Positions 1 to 8,210 of a stretch of 32,145 nucleotides of DNA are shown piece after piece. Location: the NCBI GenBank assembly GCA_041655035.1, contig JBAZCN010000026.1:1-32145 (forward strand). The letters are read 5' to 3'. A program made the translations under genes and the position numbers. How positions within the stretch are numbered: the first letter of the stretch is position 1; each line of letters opens with the position of its first letter. Under the pieces are notes generated by a model. That model saw only the letters and a list, made by a program, of their open reading frames with translations. It searched no databases and had not been told where the DNA came from. This DNA comes from NAT127 sp041655035. Lineage in GTDB: Bacteria > Pseudomonadota > Gammaproteobacteria > Pseudomonadales > Porticoccaceae.

Positions 1-276
1 CCTGCACCCAATTGATCAGAGGAATCTTGCCCTGATATCGGGCCCCCTATCAAGATTGGCTACTCCCAAGCCTATTGACCCTTGTCCGGTCGCCAGCCAT
101 TTCCCGCTGATCTCGAGCGCTTCTGCAATCTGTGGGGTGTAGCGTGACCGAGCCGTCTTGCCGGAACAGATCTGGCTGATCGACTGCTGTTTGATACCAA
201 TGCGCCGAGCCAGCTCCGACTGGCTGACACCAGTGAGCTCGAGGGCGCGATTGAGGCGTTCGGATAAAGTAGTCAT
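1..276 (-). pseudogene. CI-type phage/ICE repressor, frameshifted
   Basis: The start codon at 276 opens an XRE-type helix-turn-helix domain (about residues 5-65; SQSELARRIGIKQQSISQI) of the kind that begins S24-family LexA/CI-like repressors. The open frame stops at 16-18 after 86 residues. One base out of frame, the next codons read GKIPLINWVQ, the usual opening of the S24 autopeptidase region after a PDIRG linker. Adding one G to the GGG run (plus-strand CCC at 30-32) restores the family sequence. The gene therefore looks like a full repressor broken by a single-base deletion, with the rest beyond the window edge. A homopolymer sequencing error would give the same picture. It is divergent from a Cro-like gene, and an operator-like palindrome lies just upstream of its start, so autoregulation is likely. 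Confidence 0.8.
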
Positions 277-286
277 GTGCGCACTC

Positions 287-302
287 TACAAATATAGCTG
301 TA
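287..302. promoter_or_regulatory. Operator-like palindrome O1
   Basis: A 16-base element with outer TACA...TGTA arms lies 11 bases upstream of the repressor start codon. It has the same length and outer arms as the perfect palindromes at 334-349 and 1183-1198. It is probably a site through which the CI/Cro pair controls the repressor gene. Confidence 0.5.
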
Positions 303-323
303 GAAAATCAACACTTTTTACTG

Positions 324-351
324 TTGACCTGACTACAGTTAAGACTGTAAC
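324..351 (+). promoter_or_regulatory. Putative promoter of the Cro-like gene
   Basis: A -35-like TTGACC (324-329) and a -10-like TGTAAC (346-351) are separated by 16 bases and read toward the Cro-like gene at 390. The palindrome TACAGT-TAAG-ACTGTA (334-349) fills the spacer and overlaps the -10 element. A repressor bound there would block polymerase directly. Confidence 0.45.
334..349. promoter_or_regulatory. Operator-like palindrome O2
   Basis: TACAGT-TAAG-ACTGTA is a perfect inverted repeat with a 4-base centre. It sits between the -35 and -10 candidates of the rightward promoter. The half-sites are arranged opposite to a LexA box, so this is more likely an element-specific CI/Cro operator than an SOS box. 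A weaker relative may lie near 362-379. Confidence 0.6.
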
Positions 352-389
352 ATCGCCATTTGTAACAGCTTTTATTGTAGAGGTTAGGC

Positions 390-644
390 ATGGATTTGTC
401 CCCACAGACGCAAGAGCAACTAAAACGGGCGATTGACCTCCTGGGAGGCCAGTCCGCATTGGCCAGGGCGATCAACACCAAGCAACAGAATGTCTGGTTC
501 TGGCTGAACAAATCGGGTCGCGTGCCCGCGGAATTCGTACTACCCATCGAGCAGGCCACCGGTGGTGAAGTCACTCGCACTCAACTTCGGCCGGACATTT
601 ATCCATGCGATGACAACTCGCTGATGACAGCCGGTAATCAGTAG
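390..644 (+). CDS. Cro/YdaS-like DNA-binding regulator
   Basis: This 84-residue protein fits the small Cro/YdaS antirepressor type. An N-terminal helical bundle (about residues 8-60) contains the helix-turn-helix SALARAINTKQQNVWFWL, and the protein has an LRPDIYP motif near the C-terminus, common in YdaS/P22-Cro-like proteins. An AGAGG ribosome-binding site lies 6-8 bases before the ATG. It is divergent from the CI-type repressor, and the operators lie between them. That is the classic layout of a bistable prophage or ICE switch, where it would compete with CI and allow expression of the downstream replication and acaB genes. Family assignment is by pattern recognition. Confidence 0.75.
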   Translation: MDLSPQTQEQLKRAIDLLGGQSALARAINTKQQNVWFWLNKSGRVPAEFVLPIEQATGGEVTRTQLRPDIYPCDDNSLMTAGNQ

Positions 645-700
645 GGATCAGCGAAGCGTGATGGTCAACACCTGTAGCAAGCCAATAAGGGGCAAGCACC

Positions 701-1513
701 GTGCGTGATTACGGCAAGGTCTACACCCGCTTTTGGCTGAAACAGAATGTGTTGTCCTGGAGTGACTCTGCAAAGCTATTGAGTTTGTACTTGCTCACTT
801 GCCCACACTGCAACCTGCTTGGCTGCTTCCGGCTTCCTGGTGGATATGTGGCATCAGATCTGGGCTGGTCCGAAGAACAGGTTCAAGTAGTCATGTCAGA
901 GCTGGCAACCGACGGATTCATCGTGCGTTGCGAAAACAGCGGATGGACACTCATCACCAGTTTTCTGCGCCACAACCCGATTGAGAACCCGAACCAAGGC
1001 AAGGCGGCCGTTCGATTGCTGCGTGACGTACCCAGCAATTTCATCGGCATGAAAGCACTACTCGAAGCATTGAGTCTTTTTGCCGCTCGGCTTCCCGATG
1101 AATTTGCAGCGCTGTTTATGTCCGAGGACAAGCCGGTACGGGACTCTCATCCGTCGGACGACAATGAGAGAAACAGCCCAAATACAGTTAATACTGTAGA
1201 CACCAAACAGTTCGATGACTTCTGGGAACTGCAAATTCGCAAGGAAAAGAAGGCCAAAGCCAAAGAAGAATGGTTACGGCTTGGCCTGCATGAGAACCAT
1301 GCATTAGCCAATGAAGTGATTCGCGTCTGGCAAGAGCAACGAGAGTTCCGGCTGCAATATCAGGATCGGACCAAAACACCCATGCCCCATAGCCTTGAGC
1401 CTGATGAACGTCATACCAGGAGCAACCCATGGCACAAGCAAAACCCAGTTATTCAAAACCGATTTTCGAGCAATCCTTTACCATCAACAGTCTTCAGGCC
1501 CAGCGCGTGGTAG
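701..1513 (+). CDS. Phage/ICE-type replication protein (O/DnaT-like)
   Basis: This 270-residue protein starts with GTG, preceded by AAGGGG. The N-terminus (VYTRFWLKQNVLSWSDSAKLLSLYLLTCPH) followed by a winged-helix-like segment to about residue 95 resembles phage replisome-organiser proteins. After a variable linker, FDDFWELQIRKEKKAKAKEEWLRLGL (about residues 172-197) resembles the helical C-terminal domain of phage replication proteins that load the host helicase. Its last 85 bases overlap the next gene, so the final residues may be non-native. The coding region also contains a perfect copy of the upstream operator at 1183-1198. The role in element replication is inferred. Confidence 0.6.
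   Translation: MRDYGKVYTRFWLKQNVLSWSDSAKLLSLYLLTCPHCNLLGCFRLPGGYVASDLGWSEEQVQVVMSELATDGFIVRCENSGWTLITSFLRHNPIENPNQGKAAVRLLRDVPSNFIGMKALLEALSLFAARLPDEFAALFMSEDKPVRDSHPSDDNERNSPNTVNTVDTKQFDDFWELQIRKEKKAKAKEEWLRLGLHENHALANEVIRVWQEQREFRLQYQDRTKTPMPHSLEPDERHTRSNPWHKQNPVIQNRFSSNPLPSTVFRPSAW
1183..1198. promoter_or_regulatory. Intragenic copy of the element operator
   Basis: TACAGT-TAAT-ACTGTA is a perfect palindrome inside the replication gene. It is identical in both arms to the operator at 334-349 and differs by one base in the 4-base centre. It could act as a roadblock or auxiliary operator for the CI/Cro pair, or mark an internal promoter for acaB. Confidence 0.5.
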
Positions 1514-2034
1514 ATCGCGTATTCCGTCGCACCGTCAGCGCCTTGTATGGAATCGACGTCATCCTGCGCATCATTGGCGATGCCAACGAGATTGACGAAG
1601 TCGAAGGCATCATTACGCAGATGATAGACGAAGGCGTTGGAGCCATTGACAAAGAGCAGCAACGGCTCGACAAGCTGATGGAAGCCAACGGCATCGACGA
1701 AATCCCGGACTACACCGACCCCATCACCTTCAACGCCCGCATCAGTTCGCCGCAAGTTGGCCAGTTTGTTGGCCTCGTGAGAAAACTCGACGCCCTGATG
1801 ATTGCCATGGACACCCTCTGGCTGTCCAGCGTGATCAGCAACAAACAGCGCGTCGATGGCAACTACGCCTGGCAACAACGCATCATCAAGCTCGCCCGTC
1901 GCATCATCGATATCGAGATCCGGGCTCGTAAGTCTGCCCAGGCCAAAGGCAAGCAAGAAGAAGTTGAACAGGCCGCGCCGGCCACGGAAGACGGCTTGTC
2001 AGAAGAAGACAAATCAGAAATCCCCGCCACCTAG
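1429..2034 (+). CDS. AcaB-like ICE regulator (TIGR03761/DUF1845)
   Basis: The 201-residue protein matches, by recognition, the ICE family formerly called PFL_4669/DUF1845, now linked to AcaB, a transcriptional regulator needed for IncC plasmid conjugation. Features seen include the opening YSKPIFEQSFTINSLQAQRVVDRVFRRT, a helical middle (FNARISSPQVGQFVGLVRKLDALM) and an acidic, poorly ordered tail after about residue 165. An AGGAG ribosome-binding site 8 bases before the ATG supports this start, even though it lies within the upstream replication gene. A strong terminator follows. With the transfer genes missing, its targets here may be gone or only those of a co-resident element. Confidence 0.75.
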   Translation: MAQAKPSYSKPIFEQSFTINSLQAQRVVDRVFRRTVSALYGIDVILRIIGDANEIDEVEGIITQMIDEGVGAIDKEQQRLDKLMEANGIDEIPDYTDPITFNARISSPQVGQFVGLVRKLDALMIAMDTLWLSSVISNKQRVDGNYAWQQRIIKLARRIIDIEIRARKSAQAKGKQEEVEQAAPATEDGLSEEDKSEIPAT

Positions 2035-2072
2035 CCGTAAGGCTCCCTTCAAGCCTTCCCGCCTGACCTTTG

Positions 2073-2095
2073 GCCCCAGCAACTGGGGCTTTTTT
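2073..2095 (+). terminator. Rho-independent terminator after acaB-like gene
   Basis: A perfect 7-bp stem, GCCCCAG / CTGGGGC, with a CAA loop is followed directly by six T. It lies 39 bases after the acaB-like stop codon and ends the leftmost operon before the oppositely oriented cargo block. Confidence 0.9.
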
Positions 2096-2278
2096 AGTGT
2101 GCGCCAGATATGGCGCGTAGCGCCGTGCGGCAGGCGCTGTTCAGGTACGCGTGGTGGCGGCCGGATGACTTGACGCCGGTTGTCCGCTATCGGTGATAGT
2201 TGGATGGATTTTTAGGCGTAATTGACAGGGAATCTACTTGGGCAATACCAAACCACCAAAATCCTCTCGACAATGACA

Positions 2279-5200
2279 TCAACGGAAACGCCATGCCTGT
2301 AGCGCCGCATCTGCCCTAGCACATGAAACCCACAACTCAGGTACTGAATGCAACAATACCAAGAGGCGTGAATGAAGAACCTCGCCCTCATTTCCTTCCA
2401 AGTCGCCGAAAGCAAGTTCGGTCAACCATTCACCCACAAATTCTCGCCATTCCATGAGGTCTTCCCGCGCAGCGGATGCTACAAGGGACATTCCCATAGC
2501 TTCTTCGACGGAGAAACAATATTGAGAATCCCGTCGATAACGGCGCACAAGAATGCGGAGTTCGTCGGCCAACACTGGGTTTCGGGATACGGCTGCAACT
2601 GTGGCCAGACCGTTCAAAATGCCTACCAGCTGGGATTTGTCCCCCAGATTAGCGAGCGTGTAGTTACCCAGTCTGAGAGCTTTTGCTGCCAACTCCGCAT
2701 GACCGGATGTAATCCTGAAAATCATCGCGGAGTTGACGAGAGCTATAAACGAGGCCGCTTCGACTTCGTCGCTGTCGAGCTGTTCTTCAATGACACGAGC
2801 AAGGTCATCAGGCAAGGCATTTGAGCTATCTTCCGCACCTTCGAGCGGCCCCGGAAAGTATGGGTGTGGAAACTTGCATCGTTTGATAAGGCTTTGCTCT
2901 CCGTCACCGAGGATAGTGTCGCGCAGCTCCCCCTCGTCAAGGTTTGCCTGAAAATTGTTGCCTGCAATCATGATGCGGCCGAAGAAGTCCGCCTGCATTT
3001 GAGGCGCGACCGCCAGGTCGGGGTTCCATCGCGGCTCGATGCGCATATCCGCGAGAGACTGCATATAGAAGTGCTCGCCGCGATTGCTGAACGCCCACTT
3101 GGAGAAGTGATCATAATCAATTCCGCATTGGACAAGCTGGCGATGGATCAACGCCGCCTGTGCCAGAGAGGCCAGTCTTCGATAAAAGGGTGGCTCCTCG
3201 GCCAGAATGCGTGTTCTGGCCAGCTCCCCGTCGACCAGAACGAACAAAGCTGAGAACAGCTTGAATTCACTGGCTTTGCTTTCCATGTCATCGTCACGGA
3301 TTCGATGAACGAGACGCAGCAGGAAAGGCTCGACTTCCGGCCTATCCGAAAGAATACGCAGCCCGACTTCAAACGCGCCCAACCGAGAGAGTATGTCACC
3401 GTGTTTCTCCAGATAGTCGAACGCTTTTTCCAGTTCCCCCTGGGTGAGATTATCGGTATTGATTTCAGCGGTCAGTGCCGAATGAGAAGAAAGAAAAAGG
3501 CTGAAGAGGAAGCCCTCATAAGGTCGCCACTCTGTCAGTTGCCTAAAGACCTCTCGACCTGCGCTGACGGCATAGTCCCGAATAGAACCGCTTCCGTCAT
3601 AAGCGCCAACCAGTCTCTCAAAATACCGCCGCGAACTCGGAACAAGAGACGACACACTGCTTTCACCTGCCGTGATCTCGCTTCTTATAGTTCGTTCCAC
3701 ATGGACCGGCGTATCGCGCATATCACTGTGAAAAGTATCGACTTCGTCGTCTTCCAGTGCACGCTCTTCCAAGATACTCCGCCATTTTTCCTGGGCACTG
3801 AGCGGAAGGTTCACGTCTGAAGCAGATTCTTCGAGAGAACGAATGCGTGTAGAGGCATCTCCGGAAAGGACAGAGAAATCAGGTAGCACCAGCCGTTGTT
3901 GATCGGATGAAAGAACAAGATTCGGTAGCTCACCCTCGCGGGCATCATTCGTGAGATTCCACGTCCGATCTTCAGCATCAGTCAATTTGGCTGGCCCTTC
4001 CCCGGCGAGAACGGTACGAACGGCATTGAAAAGCTCCGACTGCTGAATAGACACACCGCTCGATCCAAAGGTAATCATAGCTTCAGTCTTGAAGCCGTAT
4101 TCTTCGCAGAAGTGCTGGTCGTTGAGCAAGCTCTTGCGTATGAGTGGCGGAACAAGCTCCAACGCGGCACCCACCATTGTCGCTCTTTTGTGAATCTGGG
4201 CATTAGCCAATTCAGCAACTTCACGGCGGTGCCAATCGACAAGCCACTCGTACACCTCGGGGAACTGTTCCTGTATGGGAGCCAGGATCCTTACTTCCAC
4301 CCAGTTCCAGTAGGCATCCACAATACTTTGCTGAGTGCCGGAGGGAGGAGGCATCAGCAGCGAGAGGATAAGTGCACCGCGTCCAACTCGAACGACGTTG
4401 TCCGCGTTCTCCGGAACAAGGCTGTGTGCCCATCCTCGAATGTCAGCCTGCTCGACGAGCCAGTTTGAGCGAGCGGTGACCTCTTCGATATCGGTCCCGT
4501 CCACCCACAGGTTTCTGAGCACACGAACAATAGCTTTAAGAGTTCCGTCCAGCCAAGGCGCTTCCTTGGGGAGCCGCAGCCAATCGATCATTCTGACGCG
4601 GAGGATGGATTCCCGGATAGCCTTCAGCTCCGCCGTTTCAACCACATTCCCGTCAGCAATAATTGATTCCCTCAAACACCGTTCAAGTTCGTCTACACTG
4701 ACCGGTACCAAGAAATAGCCAGCCCGGCGAAGCCGCGTGCGATGTTCAAGACGGTCGTCATCCGATAAAACACCAGCTGCTACCAAAGCATCCAGCAAGT
4801 CCAGGGTGGAGAAGACAGGCACTTGCCTGCCGCCGCTATCAACGTTTGCATGCTGATTGAGGAATCTGTCATCAATAATCGCAACGTCGCAATGGGGTGC
4901 CAGAGCAAGAATGCCGACTGAGGGGTGCTCCGGGATAGATTTCTCTTCGAACTCATCAAAGTTGCGCCTACGGCCAATTCTCACTTGTCCAGACTCTATC
5001 CGCGAATTTAGTGAAGCTCGGATGCCCTCAATGACCTCCTTCACGCCATTGGAAATGCGTTCATAAGAAATGAGGGCGTTCGCTTCAGAAAGCTCTCTTG
5101 GAGAGACCACAGCCGTTAGGCCCGCCGATTTAAGTTTTCCAAGCAACCCCAGATGCAACAAATACGAGATGGCGAGATCATCAAGATACAGGGTAGCACC

Positions 5201-7975
5201 GTCGGCAATTTCAGGCTGATTTGGCCACGGCTTCTCGTGCAGCTGCAAATAGGTACGCGCCCGCTTTTCCTCATCAGCGGTAATCTGACCCTTCTGTCTC
5301 AGCTTCTCCACCACAGAGAGGCAACTGCTCAAGACGGCCGCATGCGCAGATAGGTCCGCCTCTTCCTCCATCAAACTTGAAAGCCGATGTACCGGGGCAG
5401 ATCGAACGACGATATGCTGCGAATCATCACCGTCTCGAACCTGCTCCGCCTCGGCGATCAATGCTGCCAGTTCATCGCCGACCTGAGCAGAGATGTCGCT
5501 GCTTGCAACAGTGCCAGGAGTGAACTTTTCTAGCATGTCTGTTGCCAGCAAATCCCGAACCTTGCGCGCATTCGCTATACGACTTGGTTGATGGAACGCA
5601 GCTTTTTGGCGTTCCTCAAACAGCCACCCAAGGGTTGAATGCGGGATATAAACAGTTTCGAAGGCGTCTAGCGCCACGTCGAGTATTTTCAGGAAACTCA
5701 ACGTGAGCAGTGCAGTTGCATCCAAAGCAGCCACATTTACGCCAATATCAAACTCCAACGGCACACGCTTGCCGCTGTAAGCGGGAATTACGCTTCTCCG
5801 CCTCGGATCAGTTTCGCCCAGATTGGCTAACGCCGGGAAGGCCGTAAGGTCAATGAGAGTTCGATTAAGTGACTGGGCAGCAAGGAAGATCGGTATTTCG
5901 CCTTGTGCCAACAAGCGCCACGTTTCAGACTCGCGGCGGTCCCATTCAGGCTTTCGATCAAGAATGTCCTGCAGGCTCATTCTCTGGAGCGGGCCATCCT
6001 CACCTGACAGTTCTGCGGCCTTTTCGAGCCATTGGGAAACCTGCGGATCGTCTTCCCACCCTGCACTTGTTGCGATGAAGTATGCGGCGGCCAGGACAGC
6101 AGAATCACCATCGGCCTTTGCCGCTGCCTCGAAAACTAGATCCTTGGCCTGGGGAGAACCCAAATGAAGCGCCAGTTGCGCAGCGCCAATCAGGTCATGT
6201 GCGCTTCTGTCGCCTCTGTTCCGGTATTCATCGGCGATATATGCGGAAAGGGAGGCCCAGTCACCCACCGCAATCCCGAGGCTCACCTGTAGCGTGCGAT
6301 AGTTTGGGCTGCCCACCTCTTCACTGAGTTCCGCCAGCGCAGCACGTGATTCAAGAAACGCACCCTCTTGGTATAGGCCCCACGCGTAAGACATACGCAG
6401 ATTATTGGACTGCGATAGAAGGTCGGTGTTTTCTTTTAGAAACCCAACCAACGCCTCTGATCTGTGCGTATTGTTGAAAGCATTCACGAGGCGCTCAGCA
6501 TCGCTAATCGAACGCGTCTCTTCAAACAAACGCCTGCCAAATTCGCACAAATCGTCCCAGCGCTGATGATCTTCGAGTTCGGCGACAAGATTGATCAGAT
6601 CGCTAAGATTTCTTGTCGTTTCGTATTGTGCTTTACGAGATTCTACTGGATCACTCCCTTGGGCCTCAGAAATAATCCTTCGGAGGTTGCTTGCGTGTTC
6701 AGCAGGGATACCCTCTTCAAGCAGCCGGTCGAGTACCTCGTTCGCCCTCTCGATCAGACCTGCGCGTGAAAGCATCTCGATCAGACGATATTGCATCAGC
6801 TTGATATCAATGTGCGCAGCGAGTTGATTGTGGTGGCGAGCGATGTAGTTGGCGGCCTCCTCAGGATTCGGCTGCGCAAATGCAAGGGCGAAACGAGCAA
6901 TAGCGGCATCAATGGTCATTCCGCCATTTATGGCGATACTCCGTTCGATATCCCGCTCAACTGCGTCCTGGTCCAGTTTGATACCGAACTGAAGAGCGTA
7001 GTGAACATAAGCGAGAGCGGTGTTTGGATCGCGGAGTTTGTTTTCCAACCTGCTCCTGCCGTGTGCGCTCTGCGCTGGATCGCGCAGTTCCAGCCACAGC
7101 GCGTAATCGTCATCCGTTCTCGCAGCGCGCGGACAATCCAGCCGCGTTGCGGCATCTACCGCATTGAGGAAATGTTTGTGCGCAGCTTGAAGAGCATCCG
7201 TCGAAACGGCATCTGAAGCGAGCGGAAAGCCCTGCGCCTCAAAGGGAACTTGCGTCAGAACCACTGCTCGAAAATCAACTGGCACGGTTGGGGCCAGCGT
7301 TGTTAAGGCTGCCAAATGATGAAGAATCGGGGTTTCTTCAAAGTCAGTCTCAGACAAAGAACCGACTGTCCGGGCAGCGCCATTCCAGTAGCCTAGCTGA
7401 AGCTGATGGGTCAAGAGAAAGCTCTTGCCGTCCGAATCGAGATCATCAACCGTGTAACCTGCTTTAGTCATCCACTCAAGAGCGACTTCGGCACCGTCAT
7501 GATGTGCAACGATCATTAAACCAGCAGAACGCGAAGTGTTGGAGTCGATCCTGGCAAGGGCCTGCAGTGCCGCCGCCTTATCTCCCTTCTGGGAAATGAT
7601 AAATGCTTCCGAAATCATGGCTTCTGCAGAATCTCCGAGTGTTTTCGCGAGCTCCAGAAACTCTTCCGCTCGCGCCAGATCCTCTGAACGAGATAATAAT
7701 CTCGCGCACCATGCCAACGCCCGCCCTCTTACTTCATCCGAGCCACCCGAAAGGTTTCCATCAGCAAGGCGTTTCCCGAACCCCAAAGACGACCTGGTCC
7801 TGTCAAACTCTGAAAAGAATCGTGACTTCCTGAGCTTATCAATTTCCTCTTCTGTTTTTTGGTCGACAAACTCTATCGGAACATTTCCATCAAGATAAAG
7901 ATTGACGTCTCGACCGGCGATTAGATTTGTTGAACCATCTCCAGAAGAAATCGACTGTTTACTCTTCTTCCACAT
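2279..7975 (-). CDS. Giant helical-repeat protein with PIN-like domains
   Basis: The 1898-residue protein starts at the ATG at 7973-7975, preceded by AGGAAGAACG. A longer frame to 8104 would read through the upstream gene and is not preferred. Residues 11-26 carry SGDGSTNLIAGRDVNL, a near copy of a motif in the upstream small membrane protein. Residues about 60-700 are TPR-like helical repeats. Around 740-800 a PIN-like start appears (ALDATALLTL, then VYIPHSTL). A second PIN-like unit spans about 920-1065 (LYLDDLAISYLLHLGLL, CDVAIIDDRFLN, PVFSTLDLLDAL). The remaining 800 residues are helical. From memory this resembles the TPR-GreAB-C-PIN proteins of computational conflict-system surveys. A likely role is sensor or scaffold plus RNase in defence; this is inference. 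Confidence 0.65.
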   Translation of the reverse strand: MWKKSKQSISSGDGSTNLIAGRDVNLYLDGNVPIEFVDQKTEEEIDKLRKSRFFSEFDRTRSSLGFGKRLADGNLSGGSDEVRGRALAWCARLLSRSEDLARAEEFLELAKTLGDSAEAMISEAFIISQKGDKAAALQALARIDSNTSRSAGLMIVAHHDGAEVALEWMTKAGYTVDDLDSDGKSFLLTHQLQLGYWNGAARTVGSLSETDFEETPILHHLAALTTLAPTVPVDFRAVVLTQVPFEAQGFPLASDAVSTDALQAAHKHFLNAVDAATRLDCPRAARTDDDYALWLELRDPAQSAHGRSRLENKLRDPNTALAYVHYALQFGIKLDQDAVERDIERSIAINGGMTIDAAIARFALAFAQPNPEEAANYIARHHNQLAAHIDIKLMQYRLIEMLSRAGLIERANEVLDRLLEEGIPAEHASNLRRIISEAQGSDPVESRKAQYETTRNLSDLINLVAELEDHQRWDDLCEFGRRLFEETRSISDAERLVNAFNNTHRSEALVGFLKENTDLLSQSNNLRMSYAWGLYQEGAFLESRAALAELSEEVGSPNYRTLQVSLGIAVGDWASLSAYIADEYRNRGDRSAHDLIGAAQLALHLGSPQAKDLVFEAAAKADGDSAVLAAAYFIATSAGWEDDPQVSQWLEKAAELSGEDGPLQRMSLQDILDRKPEWDRRESETWRLLAQGEIPIFLAAQSLNRTLIDLTAFPALANLGETDPRRRSVIPAYSGKRVPLEFDIGVNVAALDATALLTLSFLKILDVALDAFETVYIPHSTLGWLFEERQKAAFHQPSRIANARKVRDLLATDMLEKFTPGTVASSDISAQVGDELAALIAEAEQVRDGDDSQHIVVRSAPVHRLSSLMEEEADLSAHAAVLSSCLSVVEKLRQKGQITADEEKRARTYLQLHEKPWPNQPEIADGATLYLDDLAISYLLHLGLLGKLKSAGLTAVVSPRELSEANALISYERISNGVKEVIEGIRASLNSRIESGQVRIGRRRNFDEFEEKSIPEHPSVGILALAPHCDVAIIDDRFLNQHANVDSGGRQVPVFSTLDLLDALVAAGVLSDDDRLEHRTRLRRAGYFLVPVSVDELERCLRESIIADGNVVETAELKAIRESILRVRMIDWLRLPKEAPWLDGTLKAIVRVLRNLWVDGTDIEEVTARSNWLVEQADIRGWAHSLVPENADNVVRVGRGALILSLLMPPPSGTQQSIVDAYWNWVEVRILAPIQEQFPEVYEWLVDWHRREVAELANAQIHKRATMVGAALELVPPLIRKSLLNDQHFCEEYGFKTEAMITFGSSGVSIQQSELFNAVRTVLAGEGPAKLTDAEDRTWNLTNDAREGELPNLVLSSDQQRLVLPDFSVLSGDASTRIRSLEESASDVNLPLSAQEKWRSILEERALEDDEVDTFHSDMRDTPVHVERTIRSEITAGESSVSSLVPSSRRYFERLVGAYDGSGSIRDYAVSAGREVFRQLTEWRPYEGFLFSLFLSSHSALTAEINTDNLTQGELEKAFDYLEKHGDILSRLGAFEVGLRILSDRPEVEPFLLRLVHRIRDDDMESKASEFKLFSALFVLVDGELARTRILAEEPPFYRRLASLAQAALIHRQLVQCGIDYDHFSKWAFSNRGEHFYMQSLADMRIEPRWNPDLAVAPQMQADFFGRIMIAGNNFQANLDEGELRDTILGDGEQSLIKRCKFPHPYFPGPLEGAEDSSNALPDDLARVIEEQLDSDEVEAASFIALVNSAMIFRITSGHAELAAKALRLGNYTLANLGDKSQLVGILNGLATVAAVSRNPVLADELRILVRRYRRDSQYCFSVEEAMGMSLVASAAREDLMEWREFVGEWLTELAFGDLEGNEGEVLHSRLLVLLHSVPELWVSCARADAALQAWRFR

Positions 7976-8174
7976 CGTTCTTCCTCTTCGTCCCGATACT
8001 AACGTCTCGACCTGCCTGAACATTTGTTGAGCTGTCGCCTGAACGGATGGTTTGAGTAGACGAAGTGTACTTCTTCTTGAAGATAAGGCGTCCCACCCAG
8101 GCAACGATCATTAACCCGGCGCCGGAGAACAGCCACTCTTTGTTATCAATAACCCAGGCTAAAAACTCTTTCAT
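7959..8174 (-). CDS. Small membrane protein with shared SGD-AGRDV motif
   Basis: This 71-residue protein has one predicted membrane helix (about residues 14-32, WLFSGAGLMIVAWVGRLIF) followed by KKK, which suggests a cytoplasmic C-terminus. Residues 45-61 read SGDSSTNVQAGRDVSIG; 11 of the first 16 positions match the N-terminal motif of the giant protein. A charged tail follows. Its stop codon lies 17 bases inside the giant gene, so the two are translationally linked. Short shared motifs of this glycine-rich, beta-prone kind, on an effector's C-terminal side and a receptor's N-terminus, are the hallmark of bacterial amyloid signalling pairs. The protein may be a membrane-acting effector or an anchor. 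No homologue is recognised beyond this. Confidence 0.6.
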   Translation of the reverse strand: MKEFLAWVIDNKEWLFSGAGLMIVAWVGRLIFKKKYTSSTQTIRSGDSSTNVQAGRDVSIGTKRKNDVEEE

Positions 8175-8210
8175 CTAAGTTGCCCCTTTTTCTGGCATTA
8201 CAAGGTACTT

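Noticed and set aside
334..349. LexA (SOS) box
   Set aside because: The half-sites are ACAG...CTGT in the reverse of the LexA order, and the site is repeated inside the element, so an element-specific operator fits better.
7976..8104. Upstream extension of the giant protein (43 extra residues)
   Set aside because: It runs antisense-free but in another frame through the small membrane-protein gene; the ATG at 7975 has a good ribosome-binding site and the extension shows no family-like features.
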